From: Cranoglanis bouderius
Lineage: Eukaryota > Chordata > Actinopteri > Siluriformes > Cranoglanididae
Assembly: GCA_023630585.1 (NCBI GenBank)
Contig: CM042547.1
Location: forward strand, 3,328,950-3,392,949
Reading direction: 5' to 3'
DNA length: 64,000 bases
Within the stretch, counting starts at the first letter, position 1, and each line of letters opens with the position of its first letter. A program made the position numbers and the translations under genes. Positions 1 through 11,556 of the stretch are shown here, piece by piece. The notes beneath the pieces are model-generated. The model did not search any database. It saw only the letters and a list, made by a program, of their open reading frames with translations, and was not told the origin of the DNA.

Positions 1-655
1 ACACCTGATTGTCATCCCATTGGTTAAAAACACCTGACTCTAATTTCACCTTCAAATTAACTGCTAATCCTAGAGGTTCACATACATGTAATATTTGATT
101 ATTTTCCTCAATAAATAAATGATCTAGTATAATATTTTTGTCTCATTTGTTTAACTGGGTTGTCTTTGTCTACTTTTAGGACTTGTGTGAAACTCTAGTG
201 ATGTTTTAGGTCATATTTATGCAGATATATAGAAAATTCTAGAATAACAGCACTGAGCATCTTCCTGTAATGTCTAATCAGGTTGGAGAACATTTTAAGG
301 TCTTTCATACTGTTAATTTTGTGCATGTGGACTTCCCTCTTCAATTCAGACCACATGTCTTGAACAGGGTTAAATCTAAAGACAGAGATTTTCAAGCAAT
401 TCCAAGATGCCACCAATCTTCAAAAAAGCCTGTGTGCTTTTTTGTGTTAAAAAAAACCCTATGGTGATGGATGACAAAGAAAACTATACATGTGAGCTGC
501 CTCATATGGCGTTTAGAACAGATTTTATTCTCAAGGATAATACGGTTTTCATTTATCCAAAATAATTTTAGGGGTGCCAGTAACTAGTTATAATGTTTAT
601 TTAATACTTTTTTTTCTTCAAATAGTGCCAATAATTTTGGACTTGACCATCCACA
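1..655. mobile_element. Two abutting Tc1/mariner remnants (CEP135 intron)
   Basis: Positions 1-244 read as the terminal part of one Tc1 family seen widely in fish (AT-rich, ending in an atatagaaaattcta motif). From about 245 a second Tc1 type begins, with a minus-strand transposase remnant at 195-416 containing FNPVQDMWSELKREVH, equivalent to the usual NPIENLWGELKRRVH block. Its end, near 550-650, carries gtgccaataattttgga. Both are decayed. Confidence 0.6.
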
Positions 656-860
656 TTTAAACAGTATACTGTATGCATACATTAACAGCAACCTAGGAAT
701 CTGACTTCATGACATCTCCAACTCTTAACTTATCTTATACTACACACAATTACGATAATAGCGCCACCTCAGTGCACATCACACACAGCACAAATACTTC
801 AGCAAGTATACGAACATCTGGTACCATCAGTACATTAATAGAGTAAATGGAGACATGTAC

Positions 861-938
861 CATCTGAACAGTGTTCTCCAGCTCCATTATTCTTATCTCC
901 TCCTGCTCTCTGTCTGTCAGAGCTGAAGTCTGAGCCAC
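861..938 (-). CDS. CEP135: CEP135 coding exon 13 (last in window)
   Basis: Residues 597-622, VAQTSALTDREQEEIRIMEL and following. Acceptor TGCAG; donor ATG|GTACAT. The next exon must lie left of position 1, because positions 1-860 hold only transposon remnants. Confidence 0.8.
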
Positions 939-3900
939 CTGCACATGTCACACACACACACACGTCAACTAGAACAATGAGAAATGTTCCACTTACAGCT
1001 TAAATCTAAGAAAGATACACTTACCAGTAACATGTCATATATTTACTCCAGAGTTTTCAACCCAGTCTCTATCTACTGTATCTGTAGTGTATATAGAGTA
1101 TTCCCTTATGACCTTTGTATGGTTCGGCAGAAACGGACAAAACTACTCACATAAATTTGCACTGTGGTCTACCACAAACATAATAACTGGCCTCACCAAA
1201 CCACCCACACAAACCTTGAGTCTCTCGCGGAGAGCGTCTCTTTCTGTTGTGACTTTATAGAGTTCAGTGTCTGCCTGCTCTCTCTCCTCTCTCACTCTCT
1301 GCGGCAGATCAGGAGAAAATGCGAACTTGCTACGAACACTCTGCAGCTCCTCCTGGGCCTAGTGCGCGCGCACACACACACACCATACAACAAAAACCCA
1401 TTACATAAACAGTATCCCTCCTGTATTTATTTCAAACATTTATATAGCACTATTTAACAGAATTTGCCAAGCCGTGTCAATTTTATTTATTTATTTTTTT
1501 AAAACCATGTACATATATAATGTGCTAAAATTCTGTGTTTGTCACCTGTTGATATTGAGTGCTGAGTTGGTCTCTCTCAGTGGTGAGCAGTTTGACTTTA
1601 ATCTGGATGTCCTCCATGTGTTTCTCAAAGCTCAGCAGCATGGCTTGCAGTTCATCTCTCTCTCTCAGAGCACGTGACAGCTCCGTGTCTGCACTCTCTC
1701 CCTGCACACAGACAGCCAGCAGAATAGAAGAGCATTTAGTAGTACAATAGTAGAATTTTACCAAAGCAACTGTTCTGTTAATGTTCTCCAGCATTGTTTA
1801 TTTGTGTTTGCATGTGTACAAAGTATCTTACTCTTCCAGGCCAGCTCCCACGGCCTCTGGGACTCCTGCTCTTGGAGGGACTGACACTGTCTGCCCCACC
1901 CCTTGTCTTTCGATATTTCTCCGCCTCGTGTCTGTAATGATCCCTTTCTTCTTCCAGACTCTTTACAAAAGCGTCCAATCGAGATGGAGAGCGCTCTTTG
2001 CCACACATGCCATGCCGAGCACGCATGCGCTCCAATTCTAAAATCATTTCTTTATCTGAAACAAATTCACAGACCTACAATGTGAGAAATGCTATAGCAG
2101 AGCAGATATTATATACTGTATATTCATCCATCTTCATATTGCCAGCCATCCACTGACTGATGTACTCTTGCAAATATATAATTTAATGTCATTTACAATA
2201 TCCTCCTCAAATCAAGTCTACAACTCATCTTGCTCTCTTTACGCAGCTTTAAATTTAAGGAGTAGTTCTGCATCTCACCGGCTTGTGTCATTCTTTCTAC
2301 TTTGTCCTGCAGTCTCTTCTTTTCCTCCTCCAGGAAATTCATCAGTCCCTCCATCTTCACATTTCGCTCCTGCACTTCTGATAGCTGATCCTTCAGACGG
2401 TCCTTCTCATGATTGCTTTCTGCTAGGCTCTGAAGCAGAGGCAAGTAAGTATCTACACAGATATCTTAAATAGCCAACCAGAAGAATCCCAAACAAAATA
2501 ATTTAATCTATAACGTGTTGCTCTGAGTTTGCATTAGAAAGCCTTCCCAGAAGAGTGGAGGTTATTGTAACAGCAAAAGGAGTGAATAAATCTGGAATGG
2601 GATGTTCAACAAGCACTTATGAGTGTGATAGTCAGGTGTCCACATACTTTTGACCATATACTGTATGTGATATGTACGCTTACCTCATTTGGCTGATGCT
2701 TTAAGTCAAAGCAATTTATACTGAGATACAATTGAGCAGTTTAAGCAGTTAGCTCAAGGGCCCAACAGTGACAGCTTGCTGGTGCCAGTAGGTTGATCTC
2801 ATGACCTTCCGATCAGTAGCCCAGAGCCTTAACCCCTGAGCTATCTTTGCCCCAATTCTTACCTAGATCTGTGAAGCTAGCCTTCCATACTGCAACAGAT
2901 GGCTAATTTAACAGCCCATTTCATATGACAATGTTGTGGACAGCAGAGTTTCAGGAGCCTGTAATACGTACCTGCCTTAATTTAGAAATGACCTCTTCCA
3001 GTTCTTCTGTTTGTCTGTGCAGCCGCTGAATCTCTCTCTGTAAAGGGAGTCATGGGCATCATGAACAGAGCAGCAACACGTTTAACAAAACTGCAACAAC
3101 GGTGCAACTTCTCTTTGCCAGCTTCCCCTATAATCCTGAAGAGATCTAAGATTATTCCTGTTTACATAATCTCTCCAGATCCTCCAGAGTCCTAGATTCT
3201 CTCTTGTGGACTCTTCCCTTCAACTCACCCCAATTTTTTTTTTCAATGGTTTAGGTCAGGGGGCTGGGGTAGCCATATCAAAAGCTTGAGTCTGTGGTCA
3301 TTAAACCATTTTTTGTGTGAATTTGGAGGTATATTTTGCATTATTGTCCTGCTGGAAGTTCCACAACCTAGTTACAGCTTCTTAAAACTGTGCCTTTCTC
3401 ACCATCCTCTTCACTGTGTGTGGGAGCAAAACACACTTGTGTTTCTTTCCAGGCAGGTTCATTACAGCTCTGGCTGTTTCTTCTTAATTCTTAAACATCT
3501 TAATTATTGCACTGATAGTGGATTTGGCCATTTTTCAAGTGGATAGCATTTTTTTTTTTTTTATAACTGTTTGTCTCATTTGATTTGTGTATTCTCTAAT
3601 CTTCCCCATGCTGCTGAATAGCTATAGGAATTTAGCATTTGATTCACACTATAATTATACCCAGTGAAACAGGAAGTCATGGATGATCACTTAAGCGCTT
3701 CTAAACATTTAGCTGAAAATAAAACAAATAAACATAATGGGGAACATCCATCAGTTATATCTTCTTATATGAATTTCTAGGAGTGCAAATAACTGCGATG
3801 TGGTTTTGCTAAAAATAAATAAATAAATAAATATTTTTAAAAAGTTTTTTTTTTCCTAGTATAAATTTACTTCAGTTAAAAGTTATATATATCTTGTGAG

Positions 3901-6900
3901 ATTAATCTAATGAACCACAAGAATTTTTTTTCATCACTCCCTGTAAATAAATTCCAGTTACATCATAGACGTGTTTGAGGATTCCTCACCCTGGCCTCCT
4001 GCAGCTCCATGTCAGCCGTCTCCAACACCATCTCTTTGTCTCTCTCTAACTGCTGTGCGAGCTGGTCTATCTGGGTGAGTTCACTGCACAGCTCCTGGTT
4101 CCTAGCGCTCAGGTCAGCAACCTCACTAGAAACAGTCTTCTTCTTCTGTTGTAGTCCCTCCACCTTCTGCTCCAGAGCCCTGTTTGTCTCCTGTAGGTAC
4201 TCAATCTTAGAGAGAGAGAGAGAGATTGATTGATTTCCTTAGATAAGCAAGACTGGACAATGAAATAATGCTCTTAATGATGAGGCCTTATGAAACTGAG
4301 TACCATCTTAGAAGTTTTTGCTATACTGCTTAAATATATGCTGATAAAGTATGACATGTCAAAACCAAGTCCTTAGGGCACTGTAGAAGAAAGCGATACC
4401 AAAACATAGTGCTCTCAGTGGAGCAGTTCACAGGTTATTTTAGCAGGTAGGGGTGTGGTTTAGTGTGGGTCTGCACAGGGAGGCAACAGGAGCTGTAAGG
4501 ACTAATGTGGCACACCTGAGCCCTGTTGCTGCACATATATTTATGAGAATATTTCCTCTATTTCCCACATTTCACTGAGGTGTGTGTGTATGCGCGTGCT
4601 AGGGCTGGTACAATTCCTCCCCATGATAAGAATTCGTCATCCCTGGGCATCTCGCATGCAGAACGAGAACAAGCATGGAGGAAGTCAGAGTTCCAACCCT
4701 AGATGAGGAAGAAGAATTAATCCACAAAAAAGGAGCTTCCTCAGTAATGTGGAAGTGGCTCGGATACAACATTTCCATTTGTTTTTCCTGGGGTTAGATT
4801 ATGAATCCTGCGAGTACTGGTGTTTGCAGTTTCACTGGAATTTTAATTTGTGAATAAAATTCATATTCTATTTTTTAGCCTATTTAATTGGTATAGTTTA
4901 TAGTATTTGATGATGGTCAGGATTAAGTTTTCCTTTTTTGAATCGATGTTTGTGTTTGCACGGTTCTCAAGACTGTACGCTGATGTGTCTTGTGGCCAAA
5001 AAGATTTTTTCTTACCATCATTTATATCGTTACCGCAAAAAATATCATGGAATATCATGATATAGTTTTAAGTCCATATCGCCCATCCCTAGTGCATGCA
5101 TGCATTCGTGAGCAGAGCAAAGGCAAAACTACTGTTAATACCTTACCAAGGGCATGAGTCCAAATAAAGAGCTTGTGATCTGCTGTGTTTAAGAGGCATG
5201 ATGTTAAGATTGCTACAGCTATAGTTTCCTGCAAATGTGAACAAATCCTGCCTAATAGAATTCCTATAACAGGAAAACAGCATTAATTCAATATCAGACT
5301 AATAGATGCATTAACGTTGACACAATGGTATTAGCTAAGATTACATGAAAAACATTCTACTATTATACTATTTTCACATATTATTTAGTAGGATAGTAAT
5401 TTGAGGCTTTTTATTCTGCTACATTTTTTAGTAGGGTATTATTTCAGCGCACCTCTGGTGACAAACTAATTTAACATAACCTTTAATAGGGTAGCAAGCA
5501 GCCGCGTATAATAGCATACTATTTTGGCACACATAATCGTACAGTACTATGAGATATCTGATGAGATACTGTGTTTTGTTTTTAATTCCTCTGAACACAA
5601 AATGGCAAATAAGGATATGATGCAGGCTAATACAAGTTAATAAGACCTTACATTTCTTTCTGCATACAAAGTTAACAATCCAGTTTACATCACAAAATGT
5701 TCAGTACACAAGCAATTAGTCACCTGTAAGTTTAAGTGAGCAATGAGCTTTTCGTTACTGATGTTCTGAGCCTCCAGAGAGATGACATCGTATGGTCGTC
5801 CTCCATCCAGAGCCCGATTAAGGCGCTCGATCTCCTTATCTCGTTCCTCCACCTATACAAATAGCCAAGCAAAACACTTCGATTGCAAACTTGCTTGGCT
5901 CTTATGGTATTGTGATTCTTATGCAATTTCCGATGTTATCATTTTTTCAGTCTCAGTTCTCATAAATATCACACATACCTGTGCGTTGAGGTGCTTGATT
6001 CCTCCTTGGGCTCTTTCTAGATCCAACCTCAGTGCTGTCACTTCCTGCTGCAGCTCCTGAATCCTAAAACAAACAGCAGACCTCACTCACACAAATCATT
6101 TGTAAGCAGAAAAGCACAAACCTGAAAGAAGAAAGACAAATCTGTTTATGCCCTTTATAGCCAGTTATCTAGCTGTAGTAATAAACTCTCTCATACCTGT
6201 TGTCAGCCACCTGGAGAAGATCAGCAATGTACGGGTCATCAGGCTGTGCCACAGCTGGAGAAGTGAGGCCACGGGAGGTGGGGAGTAGCTCGTCTATCTG
6301 CATCCGCTGGCGTCTGAAAGGAATTGGCCTCTTTTTCCCTCCTGTTCAATCAAAATGAACCGCACATTTGTAACATCATCTTATAACTGAGCAGTGAAGG
6401 TTCTAACTAATGTCAGTTAGCATTTTTTGTTGATAAAGTCTTGAGATAACAGCTAACAGGTCTGTAATTTGATTACATCATGACTTTCCAGTGTAGACAG
6501 CAGACGACTAGGCAACACAATAGTATACTGAAACCCGTTTTCTGTTGAAAAAAAGTAGAGGTGTAACTGGCATTGCCCCCTTTGGCAGAAACACTTTATG
6601 TAGGCGTTTCCTATAACTGTCTACCAGTCTCTGACATGTACTGGGAAAAATTTTTGCTCATTCCCTCCATGCAGAATTCTTTCAACTGTGCAGTGTTTGA
6701 GGGGGTTCTTGCATGTACAGCCTGTTTTAAATCCTACCAGTGAATATCAATGGGATTCAGATCTGGGCTTTGACTGGGCCATTCCGTAACCCTCCATTTT
6801 TTCCTTTTGAGTCATTCCTTTGAGGATTTACTTGTATGTTTGGGATCATTATCCTGTTGGAAGGTCCCCTTCTTCGGCTTCAACTTCTTGACAGATGTCC

Positions 6901-8321
6901 TCACATTCTCCTCAAGCAGTCTCTGGTATGATTCATAGTTGGTTCTATGACTGCAAGTTAGCCAGGCCCTGAGGCAGCAAAGCAGCTCCAAGCAATGACA
7001 TTTCAACCACCATGCTTCAGAGTTGGAATGAGGTTCTTCTGATCAAATGCTGTCTCCAATTTTCACCACACATGGCTTCTGGTACTGTTATCAAACAACT
7101 CTATCTTTGACTCGGCTGTCCATAGCACATTGTTCCAGAAGGCCTGGTCCTTGCCTAGATATTCTTCAGCAAAATCAAAAGAGAATTCAGCGTGATAATC
7201 AGATTAAGGGTACTGGTAACAACAAAATGTGTGAGCATTTTACTGTTCACCCCAGGCTACAAAAACCTCCAAATTCTGAAACTTCTCACTGATCCGTGAA
7301 GATTATGCCTGGGGGTCTACGTCTGAAAAGAGGTTGCGAACCACTGCTCTAATGGATGATGCATAACAGATGACAGTGTACTACAACTCCAACTTCTTGT
7401 GGTTTACTAAACTGTTATTCTATACTATTATTTATCTTTTACGTTTATGGCAACAAACATAAGCAAACAAAACACAAGACAGCTTGGAACATTTGCTGAA
7501 TTTGGTTGAAACAGTGCTGTAGGTAAGGTGTTTCACACCTACCTGGTGTCTGCACTACAGCCTGCATGTTCTTCTCTTGGAGCTGCTGAATGCGTTCGCT
7601 TTTGGCTTTGCTGTCCTTCTCCAGGGCGCGGACCTTATGCACATACTGATTGTTGAGGAACTTTAGATCTGAAGTCTCGTGGTCCAGTTTCCTGATGAAA
7701 GCCTTTAGCTCTAGTCACATAAAAAAAAAAAAAAAATGGTATTGGGAGGATTTCATAAATATACAGTATAATAAAGAACTTGGAAAATCCTGGATGTGAT
7801 ATGTGATGTATATGAAGTGGTGCTGGGAGTCTGCTAACCTCTGGTGGTTCGATCTTTATCCTCCTTCAATTTGAGAAGCCCCAAGTGCAGTTCGTTATTC
7901 TCTCGGACGAGCCGGGCATTTTCGGTCTTATACGGCTCCAGCAGAGCGTCAAGATTCCGGCTCTCCTTTTCGGTCTTCCCAGCCGAGAGCTTGGCATTGC
8001 GAAGACTTTCAGTGGTGTGGACTAAATCACTGTTAAAGAAAACTCCACAAAATTAATGCTAATGCACAAAGTCAGGTCGTAAACTAATAGACTTAAATCA
8101 CTTTACAGACGCCGTTTTCACAAATTTAACTGCTGGAAAAAAAAAAGTATGAAAAATCAAGACAATCAACTGATCAGATGTTAGAAATGATCATGAGAAC
8201 TTACTCACCTGAAGAGCTTTTCAACCAAAGGCAATGACTCGATGCCTAATGGCTGCCTGTAGCCCAGCTGGTCCAGGCGCTTTCGGAGATTTAGAAATTT
8301 CCGCTCTGCATTGGTACTCAT
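861..8321 (-). CDS. CEP135: Centrosomal protein of 135 kDa, N-terminal half (13 coding exons, partial)
   Basis: CEP135 is a coiled-coil centriole protein. In the family the N-terminus binds microtubules and CPAP and the C-terminal part binds SAS-6, linking the cartwheel to the triplet wall. Thirteen exons splice in one continuous frame: 8209-8321, 7839-8029, 7543-7710, 6197-6341, 5979-6063, 5724-5852, 3990-4205, 2972-3037, 2279-2429, 1832-2055, 1546-1701, 1215-1358 and 861-938, totalling 1866 nt or 622 residues. All junctions seen are GT-AG. Hallmarks are the start MSTNAERKFLNLRKRLDQLG, LKFLNNQY, RRQRMQID, QPDDPYIADLLQ, IDQLAQQLER and SPSRLDAFV. Family members are about 1140 residues, so the SAS-6-binding C-terminal half lies left of the window. 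The start codon at 8319-8321 matches the family N-terminus. Introns carry many transposon remnants. Identity is near certain; exact edges are read by eye. Confidence 0.95.
1215..1358 (-). CDS. CEP135: CEP135 coding exon 12
   Basis: Residues 549-596, AQEELQSVRSK through TTERDALRERLK. Acceptor ACTAG; donor AAG|GTTTGT, a weaker donor. Confidence 0.88.
1546..1701 (-). CDS. CEP135: CEP135 coding exon 11
   Basis: Residues 497-548, with RERDELQAMLLSFEKHMED and VKLLTTERDQL, matching the family. Acceptor TGCAG; donor CAG|GTGACA. Confidence 0.93.
1832..2055 (-). CDS. CEP135: CEP135 coding exon 10
   Basis: Residues 422-496, with ELERMRARHG and KERSPSRLDAFVKSLEEERD, a clear family block, then a Ser/Arg/Gly-rich linker. 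Acceptor TTTCAG; donor AGA|GTAAGA. Confidence 0.93.
2279..2429 (-). CDS. CEP135: CEP135 coding exon 9
   Basis: Residues 372-421, containing EKDRLKDQLSEVQERN and LEEEKKRLQDKVERM. Acceptor CTTCAG; donor CCG|GTGAGA; phase 1 exit. Confidence 0.9.
2538..2667 (+). mobile_element. 3' end of a short non-autonomous Tc1-like element
   Basis: Contains ccttcccagaagagtggagg and ends at a caggtgtccacatactttt terminal repeat. The same end occurs in fuller copies at 10655, 27269 and 53505. Confidence 0.65.
2672..2858 (-). mobile_element. tRNA-derived SINE (reverse)
   Basis: Read on the minus strand: a tRNA-like head (agctcaggggttaaggct, then a B-box-like ggtcatgagatcaacc) followed by cagcaagctgtcactgttgg, gggcccttgagc and a tail ending near gcatcagccaaatgag. 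It resembles the plus-strand copy at 34650-34835. Confidence 0.6.
2972..3037 (-). CDS. CEP135: CEP135 coding exon 8
   Basis: A small 22-codon exon, residues 350-371, REIQRLHRQTEELEEVISKL. Acceptor TTTACAG; donor CAG|GTACGT. It is too short to be found as an open frame alone but is required by phase and coiled-coil continuity. Confidence 0.85.
3140..3900 (-). mobile_element. Decayed Tc1-like transposon (CEP135 intron)
   Basis: Antisense Tc1 transposase landmarks survive (the stretch before the second catalytic Asp and the ggtttaggtcagggggctgg region) with many frame breaks. It resembles the better-preserved element at 21640-23217. Confidence 0.6.
3990..4205 (-). CDS. CEP135: CEP135 coding exon 7
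   Basis: Residues 278-349, with SSEVADLSARNQELCSEL followed by TQIDQLAQQLERDKEMVLE. The acceptor follows a CT-rich tract that appears as a GA microsatellite on the plus strand. Donor AGG|GTGAGG. Confidence 0.94.
4600..5091. mobile_element. hAT-like MITE, copy A
   Basis: TIRs tagggctgg and ccatccct(a) bound AT-rich DNA with no ORF. Flanking 8-mers gcgcgtgc and gtgcatgc match at 6 of 8 positions, fitting an 8-bp target duplication. An inverted relative lies at 49328-50004. Confidence 0.6.
5330..5565. repeat. Degenerate fragment resembling the 11.95-13.4 kb tandem repeat
   Basis: Contains ttagtaggatagta, tagtagggtatt, gcgcacctctggtg and tagcatactattttgg in the order found in units of the satellite at 11950-13400. 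Too diverged to be sure by eye. Confidence 0.35.
5724..5852 (-). CDS. CEP135: CEP135 coding exon 6
   Basis: Residues 235-277, including VEERDKEIERLNRALDGGRP and NEKLIAHLNLQ, both typical of the family. Acceptor TATAG; donor CAG|GTGACT. Confidence 0.93.
5979..6063 (-). CDS. CEP135: CEP135 coding exon 5
   Basis: Residues 206-234, IQELQQEVTALRLDLE and following heptads. Acceptor TTTTAG; donor CAG|GTATGT. Ends in phase 0. Confidence 0.9.
6197..6341 (-). CDS. CEP135: CEP135 coding exon 4
   Basis: Residues 158-205, containing the basic stretch KKRPIPFRRQRMQID and then QPDDPYIADLLQVADN. Acceptor AACAG; donor CAG|GTATGA. Confidence 0.94.
6540..7350 (-). mobile_element. Tc1-like transposon remnant plus a second repeat fragment
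   Basis: The minus strand at 6812-7006 reads PKKGTFQQDNDPKHTSK, the Tc1 transposase block around the second catalytic Asp. At 7290-7350 the sequence ggttgcgaaccactgc is typical of a different (hAT-type) fish repeat end. Not a functional gene. Confidence 0.6.
7543..7710 (-). CDS. CEP135: CEP135 coding exon 3
   Basis: Residues 102-157, with DLKFLNNQYVHKVRALEKD and ERIQQLQEKNMQAVVQTPG, strongly conserved family segments. Acceptor CTAG; donor CAG|GTAGGT. Phase 1 at both ends. Confidence 0.94.
7839..8029 (-). CDS. CEP135: CEP135 coding exon 2
   Basis: Residues 38-101, containing DLVHTTESLR and LLEPYKTENARLVRENNEL, the start of the N-terminal two-stranded coiled coil. Acceptor AACAG; donor AG|GTTAGC. 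Confidence 0.93.
8209..8321 (-). CDS. CEP135: CEP135 coding exon 1 (start codon)
   Basis: Residues 1-37. The ATG is complement 8319-8321 and the donor reads CAG|GTGAGT. An acceptor-like CCACAG ends at 8343, so the exon probably begins near 8342 with about 21 nt of 5' UTR. The pyrimidine tract before that acceptor is weak. Confidence 0.92.
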
Positions 8322-8342
8322 GGCTACACTCTGAGCGATCTT
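8322..8342 (-). other. CEP135: CEP135 5' UTR portion of coding exon 1
   Basis: Twenty-one nt lie between the acceptor-like CCACAG and the ATG. They include an in-frame-independent TAG just before the start codon (GTGTAGCCATGAG). Confidence 0.45.
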
Positions 8343-8681
8343 CTGTGGATGTGGATTCATTTTATTGGTAATGACAGTAAATCTTTAAAAACATAATAAA
8401 GCTAGCTCATTTAAATTCTGTGCATATCCAGCCTGAATAATTCACACTGAGTTCTGCATTATCAGACTAGGCAAGAACAGCCAGATAGATAGCAGGCATC
8501 AACACTCCTGACATTTCCTTTTAAGAACCAATAATGGGAAATAAAAAAGGGGGTTTATTTTGCCAATTTGCAGATAAACTGCATGATAAACTGTGATGAG
8601 CGATGAATGCTGGGTTCCACATTTTGATAAAACTAAACCTGTTAAAAACATCTGAAATGCAACCAAATAGTTACAGCAGAG

Positions 8682-9048
8682 TAGGGCTGGGTGATATAAG
8701 AAAAATATCATATCACAATACTTGAGGACATTTCTACGATACACGATGCATATAAGGATATATAATTTAGGTAACAAACTGTCTGCAAAACAGTAGTAAA
8801 ATAAACAAAACAAAAAATGTTGAACTGAGTTTAACGATACTTTTCTTTAATGCCTACAAAGACATAGAAAAAAAATTACGTCAAATCAACAGTATCCATT
8901 CAGTTCATCCAACCATTTAATTTGTAATTATTAAAAACGTAAAAAAATAAAATAAAATACATCACCATACCAACGATATCTCAGAAAAGTGCACCGCGTA
9001 ATCATTTATCACGATATCAATATTATATCGATATATCGCCCAGCCCTA
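8682..9048. mobile_element. hAT-like MITE with intact target duplication
   Basis: TIRs tagggctgggtgatat and atatcgcccagccct(a). Flanks acagcagag and acagcggag form a 9-bp near-duplicate. The interior is AT-rich and non-coding. Confidence 0.72.
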
Positions 9049-9611
9049 ACAGCGGAGGACGTTCGAAGAAGTGAAGATAAACATGTGGCTGCCTGGAAAA
9101 ATTCGTCAGAAGCCGCTGTGGCTGAATTCTGGAAAAAATCTGGTTTGGACGAAAAATTAAGAAAACATAAACAACTTTACCTAAATGATGCGGAAATGTT
9201 TTTTTTTTTAGGTTATTATTTCCTGACCTTACCTTGGCTGCCTGAATGCAAAGATCACTTCGGGTAAGAATTCAGTTTAACAAACAGCAGTAAAAACAGT
9301 CAGTCTGCTAAAAGATGTCTAAAACCTTGCTACCTAAACCTTGCTTGTAATCAGTTCGGCTTGTGATCAGATGTACCGGCTTGTCAAAACGTTTGTGGTG
9401 CTCCTGCTCAGTCATGTCGTCATCAAAACAGAGAAGAGCGCTTACACACTCTGTACAGATATGTTTCAATTACCTAATAAAAGACGTTAATGACAAGATA
9501 TTTAGCCAACAGACATCAGTCTGTGAGTAAAGAAATGACGATGATGCTCAGGTGTTCAGACGGAGACTGATGTAGATGATGCTGATAATCAAAGTGATGA
9601 TCGGCATTTCC

Positions 9612-10079
9612 TACAGTACAGTCCGTACAGGATTTCACTGAGTTTTTTTTTTTTTTTTTGCGGAAAACTACTTGAATTGGCTAAATTACAGTTGCACGAA
9701 AGAGTTTTGAACGCTCTTTCGCAGTGATGTTTGTTGGTAAATGAGACCTTTTAGCTGTACTCATGTTCGACTCATGTGAATCGAAGAGGGCTTTGGCTGA
9801 ATGCGCGTCGTGATGACGTCACATGACGCGTCTTGGCCCAGATCTGTGGAAAATCTGTAGTAATTTTGAAAAATTGCAAGATTCTCCTAATACTGTGGAG
9901 TACAACCATTACCATTATTGGTCCTTAATGGTATCCACTAAACATAACATGCCACCAATATTACCAACAAATAAATTATAGAGACCCACAGGGACCATTA
10001 CAGTTTCCATTAAAACCAACACAATTCCCATTGTAACTATTAAATGGCTGCCCACTGCTCCGGGTGTGTTCGCGGTTTG

Positions 10080-10132
<53 letters not shown>

Positions 10133-10384
10133 CGCGGTTTGTAGTGTGTGTGTGTGTGTGTGTGTTCACTACTCACAACTCCTAATGTGTGTGCACTAAC
10201 TTGGATGGGTTAAATGCAGAGGACACATTCTAAGTATGGGTTACCATACATTGGCCTCCACATGTCACTTTCACTAAAACCAAATTCTATGAAGGTTTCT
10301 ATTGTTTGTTTGTTTTTCAGCAGGGATTAGTTTGCTTGATTTTGCGTTCATTTCTGCCATCGCAAAATCCTGGAGGGACCGATT
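9612..10384. mobile_element. MITE of the cagtccctccagg family, split by a second MITE
   Basis: The left end resembles cagtcc(g/c)tacaggattt and the right end atcctggagggacc. Compared with the uninterrupted copy at 30607-31016, the element is broken after ttgcaag (about 9885) and resumes at gattttgcgttcattt (about 10338). The interrupting DNA is the ctgctgaaaaaac family also found at 12758-13024 and 33558-33820, and it carries a (TG)n tract. Confidence 0.65.
10082..10163. repeat. (TG)n microsatellite
   Basis: Two TG tracts separated by a repeated ttcgcggtttgtag, so the tract and its flank were locally duplicated. It lies inside the nested MITE insertion. Confidence 0.9.
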
Positions 10385-10654
10385 GTAAATGGATAATTCG
10401 TTCAATTTTAGCAGTAATGTTTTTCTGTAAGTAGATCAGGGTGTAAGTGTAGAGGTTAGCGAGGCATCTTTCGTTGCAATTAGAATGACATTTTTTTAAA
10501 ATGTGAATTTCTCCTTTTCCAGGTTTGGCAGTAACTTTAAAATGTTACATAATAAAAAAGTAAAAACTTTACATCTGGTTGAGATACATGCAAATGAGAA
10601 ACATATTTCAGGGTTGTTTTTTTTTTAATATTGATTTCAAAATGATGTACATTA

Positions 10655-11160
10655 TATGGCCAAAAGTTTGTGGACACCTGACCATCACACCCGTATGTGT
10701 TTGTTGAACATGTCATTCCAGATTTATTCCCCCTTTGCAGTTATAATAAGCTCCACTCTTCTGGGAAGGCTTTCCACTAGATTTTGGGGCGTGGCTGTGG
10801 GGATTTGTGTTCATTCAGCTACAAGAGCGTTAGTGAGATCAGACACTGATGTTGTGTGAGGAGGTCTGGGGTGCAGTCGGTGTTCCAGTTCATCTCAAAG
10901 GTGTTCAGTGGGGTTGAGGTCAGGGTTCTGTGCAGGACACTCGAGTTCTTCCACTCCAACCTTAACACACCACGTCTTCACGGACTTGTCTTTGTGCACA
11001 GGGGAATTGTCACGCTGGAACAGCCTCTTAGTTCCAGTGAAGGGAAATTGTAAAGCTACAGCGTACAGAAACATCCTAAACAACTTTGTGGCAACAGTTT
11101 GGGGGAAGAAACACATATGGGTGTGATGGTCAGATGTCCACAAACTTGTGCTCATAATGT
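10655..11160 (-). mobile_element. Short non-autonomous Tc1-like element, copy 1
   Basis: TIRs ggccaaaagtttgtggacac and gatgtccacaaacttgtg. The minus strand keeps only a transposase segment (QRDNSPVHKDKS, AQNPDLNPTEHL). The same about 510-bp layout recurs at 27269-27785 and 53505-54030, so it is a deletion derivative that spread as a unit. Confidence 0.75.
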
Positions 11161-11556
11161 ATGTACAAGAAAATGTCAAAATTTGCCCAAAACATTTCCT
11201 GAAGTTTTCCACCTGGAGTCTTCCTCCAGTTTAGCAACCTATTTACTAATGGAATGGCTTTCAGTGATTATTTCTGATACCCACATTTACTTACTCTCTC
11301 TATAAATCACAGACATTTCCTCTTTTTTATGAACACACGTACCGTGATCCCAGCCTACACTGTTTTCAGTGTAACCGAAGCTAGTTCCTAACCTAAACAT
11401 GAATTATATGGAGCTTAACCACTTACCCTAGTTTTATTTTTCGACGTGTTCGTATTAGCCAGCTGTCATCTAGTTGGTTAGCTAGTGAGGTAGCAGCTTA
11501 ACGTACACTTAAAACTAGTTAGCTTGACTAGTTAGCTATGTTTACAGTGCACTCAC

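Noticed and set aside
9915..10176. Thr-His repeat ORFs
   Set aside because: Translations of a (TG)n/(CA)n microsatellite; the same holds at 37796-38032, 39673-39919 and 40147-40416.
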